A stretch of 37,831 bases of DNA from Saccoglossus kowalevskii (taxonomy: Eukaryota; Hemichordata; Enteropneusta; Harrimaniidae), in the NCBI RefSeq assembly GCF_000003605.2, contig NW_003138324.1:412029-449859 (forward strand), given 5' to 3'. Below the pieces are notes generated by a model. That model ran no database searches. It was not told the DNA's origin and worked only from the letters and a program-made list of their open reading frames with translations. Of this stretch, positions 22,801-32,300 are shown piece after piece (the first letter of the stretch is position 1; every line of letters begins with the position of its first letter). The translations under genes and the position numbers were made by a program.

Positions 22801-25800
22801 TTCATTCTACAGATAGCTAATAAAGGTTATTGCTGATTTCATGAATCAACAACACACAGACACACCGCACCACATCAGACAACACACAGACACACAGACA
22901 CAACACACCAGACAACACACAGACACATCACTTACCTGTGATTTGTCGGCAGTGCAAAGCGCAACAACTGACGCATTAAGGGCATACATAATTTGACTTG
23001 GAGGGACATGATAATGCGTCGTATGAACACCAACTGAGTTCCATGGTACCATATATGGAGTTAAATGATGTAGACGTTTATGTTGATTTACGTCGGGTTG
23101 TAGCTGACTTAGATAGGACAGTAACGCCATGTCTCGGAAATTGGAAGCTTTAAATTTAGCACTGAAATGTACAAAGATGTATGTGTTATGAGTGATACTA
23201 CAGAAAGTACAAAAAATTAATTAATTAAACAATTTATGATTTATGAGGGCAGTATTATGCCAAAGACAAGATCATTTGTCCTGATGTGGTTCTCCTTTTC
23301 TCAAGATATTCCTACTCTAAACCATGCATTGCCTTTTCTTGAAAATGAAGTAATAAACATACATATTATTTTCTGTTGGTGTATGCACCAGACACATTTA
23401 TAACCAAGTACATGTTTCTGCACATCTAGTGGTGCATAATATAATACATACCTATAACCATAATCTGCTGTTACCTTGGCAACCAGTAATTCTGCTGCAT
23501 CATCTTCAGCAGTCATCGGGATACACCAGCCTTCATTATCATTTAAATATTCATCATTCAAGAGTGGTAAATTTTTCGATGTCACATTTGTATCAAATTG
23601 TATAATATGTGTTGGCTTGATTACTCTGATAACATCCAGTAATAAGGACAAACCCATTGCTGAGAACAGAAATATGTGAATATATATCCTGAACCAAATC
23701 AAGTTCAAAGACAAAGCAGCAGCAGGTCCACTCAGTGCAATCATGATAGGCAATGCACATTGTGTTTGTGATTCACCAAGAAAAAATATTTAATCTTGCT
23801 TTACGAAAATATACAAATGCAATATTATTGTTCAGTACAACATTAAAACTATATTTTATTGAGCAATATTTATATATTTTATTTCACATAAATACATACA
23901 TACATACTGCTACAATATTGATTGTATAAATTACCTTTATTCCATCCCATTGTATTAACCACCACTGGTCGCTGTGATTTCTTGCATTGATTATAAACAT
24001 ATCTAACTGTATGTATATATCTCTCAGGATCGTCTTTAGGAGACAAGTCCCCAAAAAAACTCATTCTGAAATAAAAAAATATTTATACACAAATAGTATG
24101 ACAACCTTTTTATGTACAAATACTAATACAACCTTCTTATACTCACAGCACAATAAACCCATTCCCTTCATGGAAACAAGTGTTTTCTATTAGTTTACAA
24201 ATTGTTTCTGTTGGTTAATTTTGAACCAAATATTCATAATTTCTCACTGATTTCAGGTCTTGAATATCGATACATTTAAAAAAAGAAAAAAGAATGAAAT
24301 TACACAGAATTATTTTGAAAAAGTGACTAAATTTGGCATTTAATGCATCAAATATCGTTCAAACAAATACAGTGAAAAGAGATCAATATCTCACACAGCA
24401 GCAAATTTAGGATTGAAATAAAAAGCAGATTTTACAACAATCATTACAAAGTTTATGCTGACACAATAATTAATGTCTAGAATAAAAGAAAAGGAAAAAA
24501 TTACTTACATGGTGGGTTCTCTCAAATGCGTAAAGGGAGGTCCTATAAATATATATATNNNNNNNNNNNNNNNNNNNNNNNNNNNNNNNNNNNNNNNNNN
24601 NNNNNNNNTATTATATTATATTATATTATATTATATTATATTATATTATATTATATTATATTATAAGCACATAGTGAATTTGTTTTTATTTATCAAGAAA
24701 ATCCTGAAGTTCCCCATTTCATAAACTTTTCTATCACATTACATTATTCTCTATAATGTAAACAGTATAAAAGTATTTAATCATGTTGTGCGATATATGC
24801 GATATATCACATTTATTTCTGAACCAAGAAGATAAAATTTTCTTAAAACTATTTAGCATTACCCAAATTATCTTGATAACAAGTCATTGTCAATGGCACG
24901 TCCCCATTCCGTTCATATTTGAGTGACATATACATTCAAAGCAGATCATGACCGAAATCTCAGACCACTTTCAGCCTTAAAGCGACCGCCATTTGGCTAT
25001 CGTTAATGAGATTATGAAACAAATCCCATACATATTTGTGACATGATGTACCTTGTGTGTGTGAAGTTTGAACTCGATCAATCCAGGCATGTCTCAGATA
25101 CGAATCCAGAACTGAATTCTTTAAAACAAAATGGCCGCCAGTCATTTCAAACCCGATCCAAAAAAAAAAAATGACGTGCATCAAGGTCCTAATATGTTTA
25201 ATGTATGTACCAAATTTGAACAAAATCCGTCCAAGCATAACTGAGATCCGGGTCCTGAATGGTGAAAATGTGTGATTTTGATGCATTTTCGGCCTTAAAA
25301 TGGCCGCTATTCGGCCATCGGTAATCGGATCATGAAAAAAATGCATGTGCATATGTCCCATATAATGTGTGATGTATAAGTGAAGTTTGAACTTAATCGG
25401 TCCATGCATGTTCGAGATACAGGTGATCACGGACGCACACAGGGCAAACCATAAGTCCCCGTTTTCGGGGACTAAAAATATTAGGTCCATAACACTGTTA
25501 ATACAGGCAACTATTAACTAGCTTACCAAGTAATGGTTCTTTGACTTCTGTGAGAGAAATAATCGATGAGGGAGTGAATTCAGTTTGTCCTACATCACAT
25601 TCCAGGTAGTCAATGCTGTTTTCTCTGAAATGAAACAAATTGGTCAAAGTTTGAGCATGTGCATGTACCCCGATACATGTGATGTTGTTAAAAAAGATGT
25701 TGCGACCATATTGCATTTGATCACTTGTCACAGAATGCACACCCGTGTTATATTTTGTCTTAAGAATTAATCCAAATGATTTTTTTTTGTTTTAAATCGG

Positions 25801-28800
25801 AAATACTTACTTGTTTAGGAAGGAGTTAATGAGATACCGACAGTATGTAGATTTACCAACATTTTTTCCACCACAAACTAGCACTACTGGGCGAGTCACT
25901 GTTGACTTGAGAAGAGTTCTTGTAATGTCTTTCAATTCAGACTGTAAATAAAACAATGGTTTTCCTGGATCTGTCACCACATGCAAACCAATAGATGATG
26001 CTACATCGAATTCTTTATTATAATCTACCTGTAAAAGCAATATATAAAAACATATGTCGGCATAATTTCATGTGGGATAAATATACAGTGAGTTTACTCA
26101 TTCTTATATTTACGTGGCATTAAATGAAGGAAATGTTACTGGAGAACACACTTCCAGGTCCTATAGACAAGTTTAAAATAAAATTGACGTTTTATCAGTA
26201 TTTCTTCTTCTTTCTAGTATTACTGTCACCGCCATATTGTTCAAAACACAAAAACATTAACATTGCCAGCTAAACTTCATTAGGAACCTTACAGCTAACT
26301 TGTCTAATAATTTTGACAGACAAATTTTGGAAATAGAGAAAAGAACTACTGTAACAGTATTTGCTTTTTCAGACGCAAATTTCCACAAGAAGTACACATG
26401 CACTTGTATTTTCAAGAGAAAAATAGCATTTATTGTATAAATCATTAAATATGGCTTATTTACTGGTAGTTTACAAACACATTATCCTTTTCACCAACAA
26501 ATTTTTCAGCACTTTTTTCTTATTTTCTTTAATATTTCTGATAATGAAATCTAATTTTGGAGCTAACAGACAAAAGTTGAATCAATTTTCATTTTTAACT
26601 CAAAAAACCTGGCTATTTCTGTCGTAATCTTCTGAAGAAATGCTTTAAGACTATAAATAGGACTATTTGAGAATTTTTGATAAAAAGAGGGAACTGGTGG
26701 TGAGAAGGGTAAATACGGATATACACTATTGTGATACTTTCAATTTGTGTCACCATTTCACACATTATTTCTAGAAATGGTTATGATTTCATAAAATAAG
26801 TACATTTCAAACCTCATTTATACAAACATTCTTGATTAAAATTTGTGACAGAATTAAATCTAGAAGCACTGATATGTTCTGTCTGTTTGACCCAAAATAA
26901 CAGAAAATCTAGTAAAGCTTTACAGTACCAAATCTTAAAACGAAAGTATTAAAGAAAGAATGATGATAAATTTTGCCAAACTTACCTCAGAGATGGGTCT
27001 TGTGAATAGTTCATTGTAGAAGTCAAAACTGGTGACATAATTTGTTGCAGGACATACTAATTTTTTAAATAGTATAACTACTGTATGTGAAGTCATTTTC
27101 TTTAACACATTGCTCAATGTATTAGAGTCGGCATGTACTAAAATATCTTCTAATGTTTTCCTCAACTTGCTGTCAGAAAAGCCGTCATTGGTAAAAGTCT
27201 TCGTAGTTTTAACTGACATAGCTGATGTACAATATGGTGAGTATAGTGAGAACTCTTTGCTGCCAGCTGATATGCAATGTCCTAGCACACTTATTGAACC
27301 AGAAACGACCTGCATAGACACTTTACCATGAAAGTGCATTTCAGACGGGTCCTGCATGACTGCAAGGCACTCAGTTGAAATTCCTGTACTAAAAAACCTG
27401 AAACACGAATTAATTATCAATAAAACTATTTAATTACATATGAGATAAATTAGTTTGTTTCTATTAAGGCTCACACAAAATCTAAAATACCTAATAAATG
27501 TAGTTCAGGATACATAGCCATATAGTTCCACATCTCCAAGATAAATTCCAATCAATAGTTCTTTCTACATCAAAATACTTACTTCAGACCACTCAGGTTT
27601 ATTTCTCCTCTTTTCGTTTCATCTTGTTTCCATGGCATGGAATCAACATTTACACTGTGTACATGTATATCTGTCCTAGAGTGCTTTTCAAGTGATGTTT
27701 CAATGAATGTATCTCCTTTCTCATCATTGCTACTGCTCATTAACTGAGATCCATCTTCATTGTCAATTCTTCTCTTTTTCCTTTTCTCACTACGCTCTAA
27801 GCTAACACCTCTTCTGACAGACTCTGATAACTTCTTTTCTGCTCCCCTTCCTTCTTTACTCATTTTATATTCCATATCTGATAAATGTACTCGTTCTTTG
27901 TCTTTTGATCTTTTGTCTTTTATACTTTTTGGAAACATTTCAACAGTGAAAACGTGAGCATTGTCTTCAGTATTCATTTTCTTACTTTCAATCTTTTGTT
28001 TTTTGGTTTGACTTGGTCCATCCCCATGGTTACCATTCCTATATATTAAAGTAGAAGATGAAAATTGTTATTACTGTAAGTGTAACCAAACTGGTTTATT
28101 TATTTATAAACAACATCCCCACAACAAATTTGAAGAGCATCGGGGAATATAACCATTCTTACCAATCTATAAAGCAGTTTTCAAATTAGGTTAAAATGAG
28201 GAAATTAATAAGCAAATTTGTAAACATGAGACCCTAGCTGTGGGTTCATAGTGCTTCTTGTGTTGGTCTTTAGTTTTTGTGATGATATATTTTAGTCATT
28301 TTTGATACATATATTATACAGTATTGCAAATAAATGTCAACAAAATCAACTTCAAACGGATCATTTTTGTCATGGTTTTCATGCTGGTAAGTGTTCAATA
28401 TTATTAATTGGTGATAGTTTTGATTGTGTGATATTAGGAAATAAAAATAAGAATCCTAACGTCTGAAATTAACAAATTTAATGACACAAAATATATCATA
28501 AATGACAAAAATACCATCACATATACTAACACAAGAAGAGCTTCAGACCCACAGCTATGTTTTTGCATGTCTTATCTAAATATTTTTATTTTATTTCAGT
28601 TTTTTTCCCTGCAACACCTTGCATGCATTCTTTTTCTTTCGGTGTCTAGCTTGCAACTTTTTGTTCAAACAAATCTTTCAGCCACCCCCATGATTTCCAA
28701 TGGTCGATCCCTAATCTCTTATAAATAACCATGCATCTTTAAAACACCTACGTTTTCGGATCGCCCATCTTCGCCTTCTTTTCACTACGTTTTACCAATG

Positions 28801-28843
28801 TCATCTTTTTACCTCTGTGTGCCTTTCTGGATTTTCTACCCAT
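19880..28843 (-). CDS. NOL9: NOL9, polynucleotide 5'-hydroxyl-kinase (Grc3/Clp1 family), complete, 12 exons
   Basis: Minus-strand exons: 28843-28752, 28038-27583, 27397-26986, 26028-25811, 25624-25527, 24542-24509, 24065-23935, 23659-23452, 23161-22936, 22437-22365, 20928-20798 and 19999-19880 (TGA at 19882-19880). They sum to 2199 nt, 732 aa, and every junction is GT-AG and in phase; human NOL9 is about 700 aa. The first ~180 residues are basic and low-complexity (KRKKRR, a probable nuclear signal). The Walker A P-loop GGKNVGKST is at ~373-381, and the Clp1/Grc3 motif YLECDVGQTEF at ~399-409. Then come PPFTHLREP, VNTMGWNK and a C-terminal domain with GVIRGIDPKRKLFYMLTP. In the known family NOL9 phosphorylates RNA 5'-OH ends and, with LAS1L, processes ITS2 of pre-rRNA in the nucleolus. 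No key motif is missing. It is head-to-head with BORCS6. Confidence 0.95.
20000..20797 (-). other. NOL9 intron 11
   Basis: Plain AT-rich sequence with an isolated CCAAGATGGCCGAC-type repeat scrap near 20322. The 132-codon plus-strand frame at 20293-20691 has no recognisable domain. Confidence 0.55.
21475..21614 (+). mobile_element. 5'-truncated SINE, same family as 9270-9532
   Basis: It shares AATGCGACTT, TTGGTTAAGGTCCG, GACCGAGCCTGGTTGACG, CAGGATAGC and AGAGATGGCCACA with the full copy. It has no tRNA-like head, and carries an extra segment (CAGGTGCTGTGTTC) that the other copy lacks. Confidence 0.7.
22131..22147 (-). promoter_or_regulatory. CTCF-like motif
   Basis: The reverse strand reads TGCAGGGGGCGCTGTG, close to the bilaterian CTCF core. 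It is a motif match only; short GGGGCGCT strings also occur in repeats. Confidence 0.3.
22164..22260. repeat. Compound pentanucleotide microsatellite (GTATC)n(ATATC)n
   Basis: GTATC units pass into ATATC units over about 97 bp, in NOL9 intron 10. Confidence 0.9.
22480..22580. mobile_element. MITE family B, copy 3 (one end clear)
   Basis: TACTGTATTTGCTCTATTAC, then GCGCATCTCCACCAAGAAGC and AAAATCACATTTGTTGTAT. The opposite end is decayed. It lies in NOL9 intron 9. Confidence 0.55.
22850..22932. repeat. CA/CAGA-rich simple repeat beside the NOL9 exon 9 donor
   Basis: An irregular run of ACACAGACAC and CAACACAC units ends directly at the GTAAGTG donor side of exon 9. Confidence 0.8.
24509..24542 (-). 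CDS. NOL9: NOL9 exon 6, 34-nt small exon beside the assembly gap
   Basis: It encodes GPPFTHLREPT, matching the VGPPFTH segment of NOL9. Only 16 bases separate its acceptor (TTTATAG) from the run of N, so its branch point is in the gap. Phase in (1) and out (2) fit the neighbouring exons exactly. Confidence 0.88.
24559..24608. other. Assembly gap, 50 N
   Basis: Exactly 50 N, a typical fixed gap length, between an AT dinucleotide run and a (TATTA)n array. The true length is unknown. Confidence 0.97.
24609..24664. repeat. (TATTA)n pentanucleotide microsatellite at the gap edge
   Basis: About eleven near-perfect 5-bp units follow the gap directly; the array probably extends into it. Confidence 0.9.
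24890..25475 (+). mobile_element. Helitron-like element, 3 CGGCCAT units and 3' hairpin, in NOL9 intron 5
   Basis: Units of about 145-165 bp carry GACCGCCATTTGGCTATCG (near 24983), ATGGCCGCCAGTCATTTC (near 25132) and ATGGCCGCTATTCGGCCATC (near 25301), each with a GAAGTTTGAAC or CAAATTTGAAC block. CACGGACGCACAC then precedes the hairpin AGTCCCCG, loop TTTT, CGGGGACT (25454-25473), followed by CTAA. The 176-codon reverse frame here is an accident of the repeat. Confidence 0.65.
25527..25624 (-). CDS. NOL9: NOL9 exon 5, DxGQ motif of the Clp1/Grc3 kinases
   Basis: It encodes KENSIDYLECDVGQTEFTP, the conserved Asp-x-Gly-Gln segment following the P-loop in Clp1/Grc3 kinases. The acceptor is TTTCAG and the donor GTAAGC. 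A Helitron-like element ends about 50 bp downstream in the next intron. Confidence 0.92.
25811..26028 (-). CDS. NOL9: NOL9 exon 4, Walker A P-loop
   Basis: The exon encodes VDYNKEFDVAS, then PVVLVCGGKNVGKSTYCRY. The Lys and Ser of GKST would bind ATP phosphates and magnesium. The exon runs from phase 0 to phase 2 with a CTTTTACAG acceptor and a GTAAGT donor. Confidence 0.93.
26029..26985 (-). other. NOL9 intron 3
   Basis: AT-rich; it holds a decayed MITE family B copy (ACAGTATTTGCTTTTTCAG near 26355, TAGCATTTATTGTAT near 26426). Nothing else is recognised. Confidence 0.5.
28039..28751 (-). other. NOL9 intron 1
   Basis: Nearly half of the intron is the 323-bp MITE at 28235-28557; a family D end lies near 28684-28720. 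Confidence 0.6.
28235..28557. mobile_element. MITE family E, 323 bp with ~70-bp inverted repeats
   Basis: TAGCTGTGGGT at the left and ACCCACAGCTA at the right are perfect inverted ends. Inside, GCTTCTTGTGTTGG is mirrored by CTAACACAAGAAG, and GTGATGATATATTTTAGTCA by TGACAAAAATACCATCAC. A TA at each end may be the target duplication, as for Tc1/mariner elements. Confidence 0.7.
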
Positions 28844-29320
28844 GGTATTTACAAAATAATCGTGAGCAGACTACTCTCACATACATGTAACTTTGCAGGC
28901 ATATGTACTAACTGTTGTACACGTGAGCCCGACAACACCTCAGCATGTGTTATCTCGCATTTCCGATGTAAAATTATCAAACAAAATAGTCCCATGTAAA
29001 CGTAAGTTTGGTAATGCAACAAACGAGCATGATTATTTTTCGCAAATTAATACTAAAATTTGTTGTGTTTCAAATTTTCAATGACATGACATCTTCAGCT
29101 TATCATTTATTTTTTATAAATATATCACGGATTATTCCGCGGTGATGAACTTCAAATGCGCATGCGTACAAATTCTAAAGATGGCGACTGATGACCGAAA
29201 ATAATGTTGTATGTATGATTTTTTTTTACCAGAAATGTTGTTCTTTAGTCTTTACATGGTGTGAACATTGATCGTTAACAAAAGGAGAAAGTGGGGGTTA
29301 TTGTGTGTCCCACTGATGGA
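28844..29320. promoter_or_regulatory. Bidirectional promoter between NOL9 and BORCS6
   Basis: The 477 bp between the two start codons carry TGCGCATGCGT at 29157-29167, close to the palindromic NRF1 site, and AAGATGGCG at 29178-29186, the core of the YY1 motif found just downstream of many metazoan transcription starts. The YY1-like motif points toward BORCS6. No good TATA box stands out. The short spacing and these motifs fit a housekeeping promoter; the start sites themselves cannot be seen. Confidence 0.6.
29181..29204 (+). other. Possible upstream ORF in the BORCS6 leader
   Basis: The ATG inside the YY1-like motif opens a 7-codon frame (MATDDRK, then TAA). It is not in frame with the BORCS6 ATG at 29321. 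If transcription begins upstream of it, it could reduce BORCS6 translation; if it begins within or after it, the frame is irrelevant. Confidence 0.3.
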
Positions 29321-32300
29321 ATGGATGAAACTACAGAATCGAATGGCGAACATTTATTGAATGGTCATTTGCTGATCGGTGCTGAGAACTATGACGATGT
29401 TGATGGGTCGGAATCCTGCGAACGTGGCGGAAGTGTCACCGGTGACGATGAACTCATCATAGAACAACAAGTTGATTCTGTAGAAAATGACTGTGCGGCG
29501 ACTGTGAATAACGTTTGTAAAACATCGTCAGAAAATGTGCTCGCTAATCCTGACAAAATTAACTTGTTAAACTCACAACATAACGGAAAGGCTCCGCCCA
29601 TTGCTTGTACGGAAGTGCACGTACTAAACAATGTGGATGATAATGAGGATAATCTGGCAAAAGCTATTGAACAACAAACCGAAACAAATTGTGAACAACA
29701 CGAGACGAAGCACGATCAGGTTCAAATTACACCAGAGAATGAAGAGGAAACATGCAGTAAGCAACACACCGACCAGATGGGAGCTGCAGATGGGGAGGCA
29801 GAGAAAACATTGGTTTCAAATCAAACTGTACCTGCTGTGAGACCAAAGGATTTATCAGGAATTAAACCCCGAAATGAAGAGAGTGAAGGTGGTGAGTGGA
29901 GAGCAGACCCTCATGGGTCTACATCAGGGTCACTACCTTTGCATGGTACTGTTATTCGTGAGGGTGACATGGTCTCATTTATAGCAGATAATTTAGAAGA
30001 GAAAATCCGACAGAGTTTTAGCCCTACAACAAGTCTGAAGTCCAGTGGTAAGCCTTAGTAATGTGTGATACCATTGAATACCTGTAAGCTGTAGTTTTAG
30101 TTGCCATGTTTTAGTAGAGACTGTAGTGATGGCTTTCTTAATGCTTTGTTGTGTTCTCTCAACAACAACACTGATTAGTGAGACTAAACAAATAACAATG
30201 TAACTTCTGAACAGAAAACAAATCAACACTTGGACATTTGTCCATTCTGACATTTTCATTGAGACCCTTCTAAACCTTGCTCTATAACATATCATGCTTT
30301 TTAGTACCTTGCCCACGTTTTTCTATATTCATACTTTTTTAGTAATTAAACTTGTTTGCCTTATCTATTAACAAAGATACTTTTATATCTGCATGCTTCT
30401 TACTTTCTAATTTTGGGTATTGTTGTCAGCACTGCACTAACACTTATACAACCTCCTTGTTTCCTGCAAATGCAATTCTCTTGTATCTTGCTAAGATTAT
30501 TCTAGTGTACTTTCTACAAAACAAACCCATTCTATTTATAAATATTTTTATAAATTCCACAATTCAATAACTGGAACGAATGGTTTTCAAATGATGTCAT
30601 TGCACTATGCCCTTGATTGATTGGCTGGATGGATTCAGCTGCCAATTTATAAATATTTATAAAAATTGTTGTGTTGATAGTACTGTATATGGAATTCCTT
30701 AGCATGATGGGAGAATACTCCACACCATGTACAGAGAATTAATTAAATATTCATTCTGATTATATATACATGTAGTGTGCATGATTGTCTTTGCATCAAA
30801 GTCTTATACCTTAACATGGGAGTTTACTGTTTAAAGTGCCACAGTTGCTGTGCAACGAATGTTGCAAATTTCAGGTGAACAAACAATAGGATTTATATGT
30901 GTAAAATATAGGACAGGGTATATTTAACATAATGTGATAACTGTGATGCATTGATTTTGTGTATATTCCGAATCTTAATAGTTCTCAGGTTTGAAATTTA
31001 TAGTTGTTTTTGTCTTATTGCTAGCTTTTGCATGGTGTGGAATTGTAACTCGCAGTGTTTTATGAATGTGAAGAAAGTTATTTTGTTTTTTGAATTAGAA
31101 GCACATATGAGGAATCCCTATCAAAAAAATATTTCAGAAGTCACTTTTGTGTACTTGTCATAAGATTCAACCAAAACAAACATTTTTTTGCTTTTATGTG
31201 CTTCTAATTGAGGTAAGTGTTTACAGTGCATTTAGATATATTAAGTTATTTTTGTTTTGCCAGATTCAAATCTTTCAGAATGCTCAAGAAGAGTTCAAAA
31301 AATAGCTAAAGATGAAAGTACAATTCCTAAAATTGATCCACACATTCTTGAAGATTTAGAAAAACAGGCGAAAAAAGTTGCTGATAATTTGGATTTAATG
31401 ATGGGAAATCTAAAAGGAACTTTACACAATGTAAGTGAACATATTCATCTTTGGTTTATCTGTTTTATTGACTTTTTATTTTACCAACAACTCAGATTGT
31501 CATATTACAATATTGTCTAGCACAGAAATAACATCAGTAATTGGTAGATTTATTCCACAAGTCAAGCTAGATAGGCACCAAAAACAGGTTCTGTTTCTTT
31601 CTATTTCAGATGTCTGCTATTAGTGTTGGTTACATACAAACTCATAGAGATTCAGTGAATGGAATGGGAGAAGCAGTGGACAATTCTGTTAAGGTGAGTC
31701 ATATTGAATCCTAATCAGTCTGTTTAATCTGATACAATCTACAAATGTATCTTGACTCCCTTGGTGGGATGTTTGATTCCAGCAGTGACACGATTTTCCA
31801 ATCTTATCAATTTGGGTTATATGATCCTGTGAACTGGTCACGCATATGAAGTCCATGTCAATCACTAATCATCAACACTGCTGATTATTATACAAAACTT
31901 ACCTGCATTGGAAATGAAACAGTTCAAATTGTAGATGATTTGACCATAATATTGTCAGAACTAAAGATGCAGCAATGAAGGGCAGCTCTAGCAATAAAGT
32001 CATCTCAATACTCAAATGTAACGAACAATGTCTTTCAGAATTCCCAACCTCTTATGAAAATGACTCACATTTTGTAAAAAATTAAACATGCCGCAAAATA
32101 AATAGCAAAAGTGACATGACTTGCCATAATTTCACATCTACAGAAGCAGAGTTAAGTCAATGGTTGCAAAATTTGCTGCTTTTCAATGTTGGATTTTACA
32201 AGAATGACAGTCACTGTGTATGGATTATTTTATTTGTAGACATGCATCAATGTAAAACTTTTACATTAAAACAAAATTGATACTTGTTTACTATGGTATA

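Noticed and set aside
23470-23483. X-box-like GTTACCTTGGCAAC
   Set aside because: It lies in NOL9 coding exon 8 and encodes conserved residues (KVTAD), so coincidence is the simpler reading.
24960-25490. 176-codon minus-strand open frame
   Set aside because: It lies wholly within the Helitron-like tandem units and includes the terminal hairpin; repeated non-coding sequence explains it.
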